From positions 1-64,000 of the forward strand of contig JAFDVO010000015.1 in assembly GCA_018268955.1 (NCBI GenBank): a DNA stretch of 64,000 bases, in the 5' to 3' direction. Both the position numbers and the translations under genes were made by a program. The stretch comes from Acidobacteriota bacterium (lineage in GTDB: Bacteria; Acidobacteriota; Vicinamibacteria; Vicinamibacterales; CAVVIG01). The notes beneath the pieces are model-generated. The model did not search any database, was not told where the DNA came from, and saw only the letters and a program-made list of their open reading frames with translations. Below are positions 36,595 to 47,180 of the stretch, piece by piece (within the stretch, counting starts at the first letter, position 1; each line of letters begins with the position of its first letter).

Positions 36595-37661
36595 TACTCG
36601 TTTCCGCTGGTTCTGTCTAACGTCAAGGTCACGGTGATCGAACCTCGGGGCCCGCGGCCGACCCGCAAGGTCAGCGCGGCGCCGGGGTCGGCATACGCGC
36701 GGCGCACGCCGCGCACGAATACGTCGGTCAGCGAGTCGCCGATCAGCGGCTCGTCGGGGACGCCCAGCAGTTCCGCACACTCCGCGGAGGCCTGCGTGAT
36801 CGTGAGTTCTGCGTTCGCGACCAGCGTGCACGCGCCCGTATGCGGCAGCACCGGGATGTCCCTGCCCTGATCCGCGATGCCCGCGAGATGCGACAGCGCC
36901 GCCGCAAACGTCGAGTCGCCGGGCATGACGGGCAGTTCCTCGGTTTCTGCCATGTCGTCGGCGAGGAGCGTGGCGTCTGCATCGGTGCTGCGGGTCCACG
37001 CGTTGATGCCTGACGGGTCCTGGCGGCGCGGCGGTTCCGCCGAGAAGGTCTGGTCCGGCATCGCCGGCATGCCAAGCGTCGTCTGGCGCGGGCTCGTTAC
37101 GGTGGTCGGTTCCGAGGCCTCGGTCGTCGGCGCCGCGTACGGCGGCTCGAACGCGGCGCGACCGCGTGGGACCGGCGTGAACGTGCGCGGCGCGTGCGAC
37201 GGCCGGGGCGGTGGAGGCGGTGCGCTCGAGCGCCGGCCTGGCAGCGGCGTCGGCTCCGGCTTCCATCGACCGGGCTTCGGCGTCAGCGACACGGGAGCAG
37301 GCGGCGGAGCCGCCTCCGGCCGGAAGCGATCGATGTCCCAGGGCTGTGCTGGCGCGGACGGTGGTACCTGGTGCGCGGCGTCGTCGAGGTATCGCAACTG
37401 GAGATGGCCCATCTGCACGAGATCGCCCGAGACGAGCGTGCGCTCACGCGTCTTCTCGCCGTTGACCAGCACGCCATTGCGGCTGTTCAGGTCACGGATC
37501 GTCACGCCGTAGGGGGATGCGACGATCTCCGCATGGCGGCGTGAGAGCAAAGGGTCCGGCTCGCTGATGTGACATCCAGGGTCGCGTCCCACGATGACGG
37601 TGCCGACCAGCAGGACCTCGCGCTCGGAGCGGCCGTTCCCGACGACGAGCTTCCGGCTCAT
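36594..37661 (-). CDS. FHA-domain protein with PAS-like C-terminal domain
   Basis: A 355-residue cytoplasmic protein. The FHA domain (about 1-90) carries the phosphothreonine-binding pattern IVGRDPGCHISEPDPLLSRRHAEI with GR, SRRH and SRNGVLVNG. A long Pro-rich disordered linker (about 95-230) precedes a PAS-like domain (about 255-355; ANAELTITQASAECAELLGV). FHA domains bind Thr-phosphorylated partners, so the protein is a likely reader for one of the two kinases that flank it. Overlaps: 4 bp with the upstream kinase, 1 bp with the downstream kinase. The PAS call is by pattern only. Confidence 0.88.
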   Translation of the reverse strand: MSRKLVVGNGRSEREVLLVGTVIVGRDPGCHISEPDPLLSRRHAEIVASPYGVTIRDLNSRNGVLVNGEKTRERTLVSGDLVQMGHLQLRYLDDAAHQVPPSAPAQPWDIDRFRPEAAPPPAPVSLTPKPGRWKPEPTPLPGRRSSAPPPPPRPSHAPRTFTPVPRGRAAFEPPYAAPTTEASEPTTVTSPRQTTLGMPAMPDQTFSAEPPRRQDPSGINAWTRSTDADATLLADDMAETEELPVMPGDSTFAAALSHLAGIADQGRDIPVLPHTGACTLVANAELTITQASAECAELLGVPDEPLIGDSLTDVFVRGVRRAYADPGAALTLRVGRGPRGSITVTLTLDRTSGNE

Positions 37662-38500
37662 GACGCACTCCCCGGAGTGACGGCGCGCTGCAGCGCCGCG
37701 ATCACGTCGGCGCACGTCTGGTACCGAGCATCCGCGTTCTTGGCCAGCGCGGTGCGGAGCACCTGCGCCACTGAGGCCGGCACCGCGCCTTCGGCAATCG
37801 TCGGTTCGTCGTGCAGGATGGCGTGCAGCAGCAACGGCAGGTTTGGCGCCTTGAAGGGCGGTTCGCCCGATAGGACGAGTACGCCAACCGCTGCTGCCGA
37901 GAAGATGTCCGAACGTTCGTCGACCGGCCGACCCTCCACCTGCTCGGGCGCCATGTATACGGGCGACCCGACGACACGACCGAGGCCGGTCAGCGTGGAG
38001 TGGCGCAGGCGAGCGAGCCCGAAATCGAGTAGCTTCACCGCGCCGTTCGGCTGGACGAGGATGTTCCCGGGCTTGATGTCGCGATGCACCACGCCCTGTG
38101 CGTGCGCGGCGGCGAGGCCCTGGTAGACCTGCACGAGCAGTTCGATGCGCTGTTCGAGCGGCAGCGCCGGATGCGCACGGAGGTACTCGCCGAGCGGCAG
38201 GCCGTCGATCAGCTCCATCGCCATGTACAGCCGACCGTCGACTTCGCCGACGTCGAGGACACGGACGATGTTCGGGTGGGACAGGCGGGCCAGGATGGCG
38301 GCTTCACGGCAGAAGCGTTCCCGTGCCTCGGCGTCCTGTTCCATGTCGGGCGCGAGCATCTTGAGCGCGAGGCGTTGGCCGGTTTCCCGGTCCCGCGCCT
38401 CGTACACGCACCCAGCCCCGCCGGCGGCGATCGTCGTCGCGATGGCGAATCGACCTACGATCCGGTCGGCGGCGTCCGCCGTGACACGCGCAGCAGTCAT
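37658..38500 (-). CDS. Soluble Ser/Thr protein kinase
   Basis: A 280-residue Hanks-type kinase consisting of the kinase domain only. The glycine loop is IAAGGAGCVY, the ATP lysine is Lys47 (LALKML), the catalytic loop VVHRDIKPGN and DFG in LLDFGLAR are intact, and the activation segment ends in VYMAPEQVEG. No membrane segment is present. It sits between PP2C and FHA genes with 4-bp overlaps on both sides. Together they form a kinase/phosphatase/reader module. Confidence 0.94.
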   Translation of the reverse strand: MTAARVTADAADRIVGRFAIATTIAAGGAGCVYEARDRETGQRLALKMLAPDMEQDAEARERFCREAAILARLSHPNIVRVLDVGEVDGRLYMAMELIDGLPLGEYLRAHPALPLEQRIELLVQVYQGLAAAHAQGVVHRDIKPGNILVQPNGAVKLLDFGLARLRHSTLTGLGRVVGSPVYMAPEQVEGRPVDERSDIFSAAAVGVLVLSGEPPFKAPNLPLLLHAILHDEPTIAEGAVPASVAQVLRTALAKNADARYQTCADVIAALQRAVTPGSAS

Positions 38501-39270
38501 GCGGCAGCTCCGCTGACACGGACCAGCAGCGCCGTGACGTTGTCGCGGCTGCCACGCTCGAGCGCGGTGTCCACCATCCGCCGTGTCGCGAGCTTGAGGT
38601 CGGTCTGGCCGCCCGCGATTTCGGCCAGCGCTGCGTCATCAACGACCCCGTGCAGTCCGTCGCTGCAGAGCAGGACCAGGTCGCCCGGTTCCAGGTCGTG
38701 TTCGGACACGTGCACGTCCACCTGATCGCGCGCGCCGAGCACGTTCGTGAGCACGTTGCGCATCGGGTGTCTGGCGATGTCTGCGGGGTTCAGCCGCGGA
38801 TCGTGCGCGAGGATCGTGGCGGCCCACGAGTCATCCGCGGTCAGCTGCCGGATGCGCCCCTTGCGAATGAGGTACAGCCGGCTGTCGCCGACGTGCGCGA
38901 TCGCCATGCGCGTTCCGTTGATCAAGGCGCCGACAATGGTGGTGCCCATGCCGTTGTAGTCGTCGTTGTTCTCGGCCGTCCGGAAGATCCGGCGGTTCGC
39001 GAGGTGGACGGCCGTGCGCAGGCGATTGGCGTCGTACGACAGGCTCCGATCGATCCCGTAGGGCCAGGAGAAGTCGGTGTCCGCGGCCGACCGGCGGATG
39101 AAGGCGCTGATGGCTTCGATGGCGAGCGCGGATGCGACCTCGCCGGCGTCGTGCCCGCCCATCCCGTCGGCCACACAGAACAGGGACACGTCGAGGTCGG
39201 CCACGAACGCATCCTCGTTGGTCTTGCGTACGCGTCCGACATCGGACACGGCACTGGCGTCGAGCAACAC
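38497..39270 (-). CDS. PP2C-family Ser/Thr protein phosphatase
   Basis: A ~257-residue metal-dependent phosphatase that would reverse the two kinases. The family metal and phosphate motifs are all visible: SDVGRVRKTNEDAF, VADGMGGHDAGEVAS, AIAHVGDSRLYL, LCSDGLHGVV and SRDNVTALLV. The start is taken at GTG 39270 (a TTG at 39267 has a better placed GGAGG 5 nt upstream). The open frame extends to 39369, but the extra part is not phosphatase-like and overlaps a promoter. It is the first gene of a six-gene overlapping operon. Confidence 0.93.
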   Translation of the reverse strand: MLLDASAVSDVGRVRKTNEDAFVADLDVSLFCVADGMGGHDAGEVASALAIEAISAFIRRSAADTDFSWPYGIDRSLSYDANRLRTAVHLANRRIFRTAENNDDYNGMGTTIVGALINGTRMAIAHVGDSRLYLIRKGRIRQLTADDSWAATILAHDPRLNPADIARHPMRNVLTNVLGARDQVDVHVSEHDLEPGDLVLLCSDGLHGVVDDAALAEIAGGQTDLKLATRRMVDTALERGSRDNVTALLVRVSGAAA

Positions 39271-39340
39271 ACCCTCCGGGCAGGCGGCGGCGCCGGGCGG
39301 GTGCCCGGACGCAAGCCGTTCGTCTGGAAAGACTTTTCGG

Positions 39341-39385
39341 ACTATATGAGCGAAAGAATACCCCAACAATACTACTTAGGTAGTA
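39341..39385 (-). promoter_or_regulatory. Promoter with NarL-type 7-2-7 palindrome upstream of the PP2C-kinase operon
   Basis: On the minus strand, TACTACCTAAGTAGTA (39385-39370) is an inverted repeat with perfect 6-bp arms; read on the plus strand it fits the 7-2-7 pattern TACYNMT-N2-AKNRGTA at 13 of 14 positions. Directly after it come TTGTTG (39369-39364), a 17-nt spacer and TATAGT (39346-39341). The palindrome is centred about 43 nt before the predicted start of transcription, the position of class II activators. This supports the downstream start of the PP2C gene. Confidence 0.6.
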
Positions 39386-39387
39386 CG

Positions 39388-39514
39388 GCCGGGAGGGCCT
39401 GGAGGGCCGGGAGGGCAGGAAGGCTGGGAAGGCAGGGAGGGACTGGATGGGCAGGTGGGGCAGGTGGGGCGGAGGAACGCGGAAACGCCAAAACGCGGGA
39501 ACGCGAAAACGCGG
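39388..39514. repeat. GGGAGGCAGGA tract followed by AACGC repeats
   Basis: A purine-rich tract of GGGAGG/GGCAGGAAGG units (39388-39473) is followed by five or six AACGC/AAACGC units (39474-39514). Both types also occur near 13631 and 7783. The tract lies between the LuxR-type regulator stop and the operon promoter. Confidence 0.65.
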
Positions 39515-39540
39515 GCCGGCAAGGGCACGGCGTGCGTGGG

Positions 39541-40104
39541 TCAGGCCAGGCGGGCGATGAGCTGAGTGCGGGTATCGACGCCGACTTTGTCGAAGATGTG
39601 GGTCAGGTGCTTCTTGATCGTGGTCGGCGCCGTGCCGAGCGTCGCCGCGATGTCGCGGTTGCGGTAGCCGAGCAGGACCAGCTCGACCACTTCCGCCTCA
39701 CGCCGCGAGAGCCGGTAGCGGGAACGGAAGGCGCTGAACGAGGACCCGAGCTCGCGGACGCTGACCGCCACGTCGGTCCCGGCGTGATCCAGCGGCGTCA
39801 CATGGAGGTGGAACGGCTCACCGCGCTGCCCGGTGAGCAGGCTGATGGTGTTCGCGTGCTCCAGGCGATCGAGGCCGCGGATGTGGTCGCTCAACAGGAC
39901 CGTCAGCTCGAATCGGTACTTCGATCGGAGCCGCTCACGCAGTTGCTGTGCGGCCCCGTTCGCATAGACGAGCTGATGACGCCTGAATACCAGCACGGCA
40001 ATCGGCAGCGCGTCGACGATCGCCTCGAACCGCGGCCTGGGCGAGCGGACAACGGCGCGGGCCGTGACGGTCGCCCTGTCGATCTCGGCCGGATCGCGCG
40101 ACAT
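39541..40104 (-). CDS. PAS-LuxR-type helix-turn-helix transcription regulator
   Basis: A 187-residue regulator. The first ~110 residues look like a PAS domain (ALPIAVLVFRRHQLVYANGAAQQL). The C-terminal NarL/FixJ-type helix-turn-helix is clear: LSRREAEVVELVLLGYRNRDIAATLG followed by TIKKHLTHIFDKVGVDTRTQL. No receiver domain. Its ATG has TAGAAT 9 nt upstream and no Shine-Dalgarno. It lies immediately upstream of the PP2C-kinase operon, whose promoter has a NarL-type palindrome, so it is a good candidate regulator of that operon. Confidence 0.88.
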   Translation of the reverse strand: MSRDPAEIDRATVTARAVVRSPRPRFEAIVDALPIAVLVFRRHQLVYANGAAQQLRERLRSKYRFELTVLLSDHIRGLDRLEHANTISLLTGQRGEPFHLHVTPLDHAGTDVAVSVRELGSSFSAFRSRYRLSRREAEVVELVLLGYRNRDIAATLGTAPTTIKKHLTHIFDKVGVDTRTQLIARLA

Positions 40105-40125
40105 CAGAAGGACATTCTACAAATC

Positions 40126-40235
40126 CAGAAATGCAGGAGTGCAGGAATGCAGGAATGCAGGAATGCACAGGGCCACGGAGGCTGAAACGCTGAGTTGCGA
40201 CACCCACGGAACGCAGGAACGCCAACACGCACAGA
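40126..40235. repeat. GGAATGCA tandem repeat and AACGC/ACGCAC tract
   Basis: Four to five copies of a 9-nt AGGAATGC unit (40126-40168) precede irregular AACGC, ACGCAG and ACGCAC units (40180-40235). The gap lies between DUF2892 and the PAS-LuxR gene. No gene is supported. Confidence 0.6.
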
Positions 40236-40286
40236 CGCACGGCGCTCGCACGCGACACGCGCAGGCGTCTGAGCGGCGCGGGCCGG

Positions 40287-40492
40287 TTAGACGGGGGCGC
40301 TGGTGCGGCGCTCGGGGACGCCGAGCTTCCGGAGGATGCTCATCATCGGGCACCAGCCGGTCACGCCAGACTGCGCCAGGTTCAGGCCCACGAAGATCGT
40401 GAACCAGAGAAAGCGCGGGTCGACGAACATCCCGAGCAGGACGCTGAGGACGACGAACGTGCCGCCGATGACGTGAATCAGGTTGTCGATGG

Positions 40493-40496
<4 letters not shown>
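40287..40496 (-). CDS. DUF2892 family small membrane protein
   Basis: A 69-residue protein with two membrane helices: [20 protein letters not shown] and [19 protein letters not shown], followed by [12 protein letters not shown]. This is the DUF2892 (YgaP-tail-like) pattern with its conserved Cys-Pro. It overlaps the RND gene by 4 bp and is therefore the last gene of that operon. Role in efflux is not known; DUF2892 proteins often accompany sulfur or metal stress genes. Confidence 0.85.
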
Positions 40497-43686
<3,190 letters not shown>

Positions 43687-43690
<4 letters not shown>

Positions 43691-44874
43691 CGCCGCTCTC
43701 CCTGGGCCACGCTGGTGGCGGAGTGGACGCGGCGGCCGTCGGCAAGGGCCGGCGGCGGGTTCACGACGAGCGTGTCTCCGTCGGCCACACCGGCCAGCAC
43801 CTCCAGCCGGTCGCCGGCCGCCTGTCCTGGCGATATCGCGCGCAGACGTGCCACCCCGGCAGTGTCGACCGCGAACACGAAGGAGAGCTGTCCCCGCTGC
43901 ACGAGCGCCTGCGCCGGGATCGCCAGCGCTCGCCGCGCCGGCCCGGCGAAGGTCACCCGAACGTAACTGCCCGGGCGCACCGTGGCGTCTGCGGGGAGGT
44001 CCAGCTTCACGACGAATGCATGCGAGGACGGGTCGACCCTGGCGAGTTCAGCGACGCGCGCGTCGACGTGCCTGGCCTGGCGGTCGGGGGCATCCGAGGT
44101 AAGCACCACGTCGGCGCTGTCTCCTATGGCAATCGTCGCGGCACGGGCCTCGTCCACGGTGGCGACCACGCGGAACGCCGAGGTGTCTTCGAGGAGCAAC
44201 AGCTTCGCGCCCGGCATCACCATCGAGCCGGCGTCCACGGCGCGTTCGCTCACGACGGCATCGAACGGTGCCACGACCTGGGTGTAGGACAGCGAGGTCT
44301 CCGCAGCCGTCGTGGCGGCGTGCGCGGCGTCCGTCCCCGAACGTGCGGCAGCGCGGCGAGCCTCGGCGCTGCGCACCTGCGCTTCAGCCGCGCGCAGGGC
44401 CGCCGTCGCCTGGTCGAGTTCCTGGGCCGTGGCGGACTTCTTCGCGGCCAGGTCCGCGATCCGGCCGTGGGTCGCCTGCGCGAGCGCAAGCTGCGCGCGG
44501 CTGGCGGCGAGGTCCTCGTCGGCAGCCACGGCCGCTTGCTCGGCGGCTGCCGCCGAGGCGTGGCTGCGGTCGCGATTGGCCTGCATCTCGCGCGCGTCGA
44601 GTTCAACGAGCAGGGCGCCGCGCCGGACCCGCTCGCCGGCGCGGACACGCACTGCGGCTACCGCGCCCATGACCCGGCTTGCCACGACCGCGGTGTTCCG
44701 CGCTTCGACGATCCCGCCGGTTTCGAAGCCGGACGGCACATCGGCCACGGCCACCCGGGCTGTCGTCACGTCGATCGGGGGCAGCTGGCCTGCGGCGGCC
44801 GGTTCGGGCGGACGCGAGCAGCTCGCCACGAGCAGGGGGCCGATGAACAGGAGTGCGAAGGAGGTCGATTTCAC
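43687..44874 (-). CDS. RND efflux periplasmic adaptor lipoprotein
   Basis: A 395-residue adaptor with lipoprotein signal ([16 protein letters not shown]), first lipoyl part ([18 protein letters not shown]), Ala-rich coiled-coil hairpin (about 100-190), second lipoyl part ([22 protein letters not shown]), then beta-barrel domains. Starts at GTG 44874, 37 nt after the TolC gene stop. The stop overlaps the RND start (ATGA). Confidence 0.92.
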
Positions 44875-44911
44875 GGGGATTCAGCCTTGAAGAAAGATCC
44901 GGGTGGTATGT

Positions 44912-46246
44912 CTACGGCGTCCGCCCGAGTGCGCGATTCAGGTGCGCGCGGGCGGTCAGCGCATCGACCAGCGCCGCCGTGCGCTGGGCGTCGGCGTCGA
45001 GCAGGGCAGCGGCCGCTCGCAGGACGTCGTTGACCGGCGCGAGGCCGGCCTCGTAGCGATCGCGCACGATCCGCTGGCTCTCGCGCGCCTGCTCAACGGC
45101 CGCGCGGCCCACGGCCTGACGTGCCTGCGCCGAGCGCAGCCGCTCCGTCGCGGCGACGACATCCGCGGCGACCTGCTGCCGCGCATCGTCCGCCTCCGCC
45201 GACGCACGCGCGACGGCAGCCGCCGCCGCCCGCAGCTGTGCGCGCTCCGCGCCGGCAAGCGCCAGCGACCAGCGGACCTCTCCGCCGACGAGCCACGCCG
45301 AGGCGCGATCGGTCAGCCGCGTGCCGGTGATGTCGAGGGCGGCCTGCGCCGCCACCTTCGGCAGGAACGCGGACGCCGCACCGCGCCGCATGGCGTTGGC
45401 GGCGTCACGCGCTGCCGCGGCACGCGCCAGCTCGGGGCGACCGGCCTCGGCCTCGGTCAGCAGGTCAGTGAGCGGTGCGAGGGGCGCGTCGGCAGCGGCA
45501 TCGGGCTCGAGGGCCTCGAATACGCGGTCGATGGGCGCGCCGCTCATGCGGTTGATCTGCGCGCGAGCGACCGCCGCCTGGCCATCCGCCTGGATGACCC
45601 GCTGCTCCATGTCCGCCACGTGCACCGCCAGCGCGAGGACGTCGGCCTCGGTCGCAAGGCCCGTGTCGCGACGTCGAGTTGCACGCGCCAAATCCTCGCG
45701 CCCGGCATCGAGTGCCCCGCGAGCGGCCCTGCGGAGCGACTGAGCGGAGAGGAGCTGGCCGTACGCATCGCTCACGGCAGCGGCGATGGCCTGCGCGGCT
45801 TCACGCACGCCGCTGTCCGCCATGCGCTGCTGCGCCCGCGCGGCGTCAACCGTCGCGCGCCGCGTGCCGCCATCGAACAGGAGCTGCTCGATGGCCGTGG
45901 TGGCGTGGAAGGCCCCGAGGGCGTCCGGATGATTCAACTGGTCGATGGCGAAGTTGGTGGCCGCGAAGCGCCGGCTGGCCAGCAGCGTGCTGAAGACGAA
46001 GACAGGCTGGTCGCCGCGCTGCCAGCTCTCGGATACCGACACTCGAGGGAAGCGAGCGGCTCGCGCGGCATCGACGTGCGCGGACGTTTCGTCGACGCCT
46101 GCCTTCGCGCCTCGAAGGCCCGCGTTGCCCGCCAGCGCCTGCCTGATCACGTCATCGAGCGGAAGGGCGGGCGCGGTCGGCTGTGCGTGCGCACGTGGTG
46201 CGCCAGCCATCAGCACCAACGCGAGCAGGAGAGATCGGCGTGTCAT
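44912..46246 (-). CDS. TolC-family outer membrane efflux protein
   Basis: A 444-residue outer-membrane channel protein, first gene of the second RND operon. Signal peptide SLLLALVLMAGAPRAHAQ. Typical OEP helices include PLDDVIRQALAGNAGLRGAKAGVDE and DLLTEAEAGRPELARAAAARD. The ATG at 46246 gives a proper signal peptide; the open frame extends 15 codons upstream without adding one. It is divergent from the ECF sigma factor gene, with a 53-bp gap. Confidence 0.9.
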   Translation of the reverse strand: MTRRSLLLALVLMAGAPRAHAQPTAPALPLDDVIRQALAGNAGLRGAKAGVDETSAHVDAARAARFPRVSVSESWQRGDQPVFVFSTLLASRRFAATNFAIDQLNHPDALGAFHATTAIEQLLFDGGTRRATVDAARAQQRMADSGVREAAQAIAAAVSDAYGQLLSAQSLRRAARGALDAGREDLARATRRRDTGLATEADVLALAVHVADMEQRVIQADGQAAVARAQINRMSGAPIDRVFEALEPDAAADAPLAPLTDLLTEAEAGRPELARAAAARDAANAMRRGAASAFLPKVAAQAALDITGTRLTDRASAWLVGGEVRWSLALAGAERAQLRAAAAAVARASAEADDARQQVAADVVAATERLRSAQARQAVGRAAVEQARESQRIVRDRYEAGLAPVNDVLRAAAALLDADAQRTAALVDALTARAHLNRALGRTP

Positions 46247-46299
46247 TGGCAGACAGATGCAGTGCCGTCCGGGTTGGTGACACCGGTACAATCGACGAC

Positions 46300-46926
46300 G
46301 TGGTTGTCACCAATCGCGACGCGGCGCATCAGTCCCGAAGCGACACCGTCCGTGCCGAGTACGCGGGCCTGGTCCGCAAGGCGGCAGCCGGCGATGAGCA
46401 GGCGATGGAGCAGTTGCTGATGCGGGCGCAGGAGGTGGCCTATCGCTTCAGCCTGCTGGTCTGCGGGCACCCGGAAGATGCCGAGGACGTGATGCAGGAC
46501 GCGCTGCTCAACACGTACCGGCACGTCTCGCAGATCAAGGACCCTGATGCGTTTCGCACCTGGCTGTACCAGACGGTCAGGAACGCCTGCCTGATGAAGC
46601 GTCGTCGCCGCGTCGACGAGCCGGCGACGATGACGTCGATTGAACAGGGAGGTGTGACGGGCGACGGGGACGCGGCCCCGGTCGACGTGGCCGACGTCAG
46701 CAATCGCTCGGCGGACCAGCAGTTGATCGACTCATGGCTTGGCGCGCGCCTGCGACGAGCCCTCGAGGCGCTCCCCGCCGGCTATCGCGTGATCGTCGTC
46801 CTGCGCGAGATAGAGGGGCTGTCCACGCGTGAGGTCGCGACCGTCACCGGGCTCTCGGAAGCGAACGTGAAGCAGCGACTGCATCGCGCCCGCATGATGC
46901 TGCGACAGTCGCTGGAGGACCTATGA
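46300..46926 (+). CDS. ECF-type RNA polymerase sigma factor
   Basis: A 208-residue sigma factor. Region 2 (DAEDVMQDALLNTYRHVSQI, then FRTWLYQTVRNACLMKRRRR) binds the core enzyme and -10, and region 4 (LEALPAGYRVIVVLREIEGLSTREVATVTG, then EANVKQRLHRARMMLRQSL) binds -35. The start at GTG 46300 has TACAAT 7 nt upstream and no Shine-Dalgarno. An anti-sigma gene overlaps its end by 4 bp. It is divergent from the TolC-adaptor-RND operon, which may be one of its targets. Confidence 0.93.
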   Translation: MVVTNRDAAHQSRSDTVRAEYAGLVRKAAAGDEQAMEQLLMRAQEVAYRFSLLVCGHPEDAEDVMQDALLNTYRHVSQIKDPDAFRTWLYQTVRNACLMKRRRRVDEPATMTSIEQGGVTGDGDAAPVDVADVSNRSADQQLIDSWLGARLRRALEALPAGYRVIVVLREIEGLSTREVATVTGLSEANVKQRLHRARMMLRQSLEDL

Positions 46927-47180
46927 AGAAGGAAATGAGCGCCGAGTGCGCCGCCGTCCTCGGGGGGATTTCCGCTTACCTGGACGGCGAGCTGGAGGCG
47001 ACGGCCTGCGACGCGATCGAGCAGCACTGCCAGAGCTGCCCGAGTTGCGCGTCGGTCATCGCCGGCCTGCGCGACACGATCGGGCTCTGCCGGGGCGCCG
47101 CAATCAACGAGCTGCCTGACGGCGTGAAGGAGAAGGCGCAGGCGAGCATCGCCGCGCTACTCAAGAACAAGGCGCGGTGA
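46923..47180 (+). CDS. Zinc-finger anti-sigma factor (ZAS type)
   Basis: An 85-residue soluble protein with the anti-sigma zinc-binding pattern H-x3-C-x2-C (in EQHCQSCPSC) and an upstream Cys in SAECAAVL; YLDGELEA is also typical of the putative zinc-finger (zf-HC2) anti-sigma domain. It has no membrane segment, so release of the sigma factor probably depends on redox state or a soluble partner. Start overlaps the sigma gene stop (ATGA). Its 3' end overlaps the convergent histidine kinase gene by 20 bp. Confidence 0.88.
   Translation: MKKEMSAECAAVLGGISAYLDGELEATACDAIEQHCQSCPSCASVIAGLRDTIGLCRGAAINELPDGVKEKAQASIAALLKNKAR

Noticed and set aside
39271..39369. 33-residue N-terminal extension of the PP2C protein from TTG 39369
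   Set aside because: The extension overlaps a good promoter and has no similarity to phosphatases; starts at 39270 or 39267 fit better.
38650..40185. 511-codon open frame on the plus strand across PP2C and PAS-LuxR genes
   Set aside because: It runs through a repeat tract and two clear minus-strand genes; no domain or start signal.
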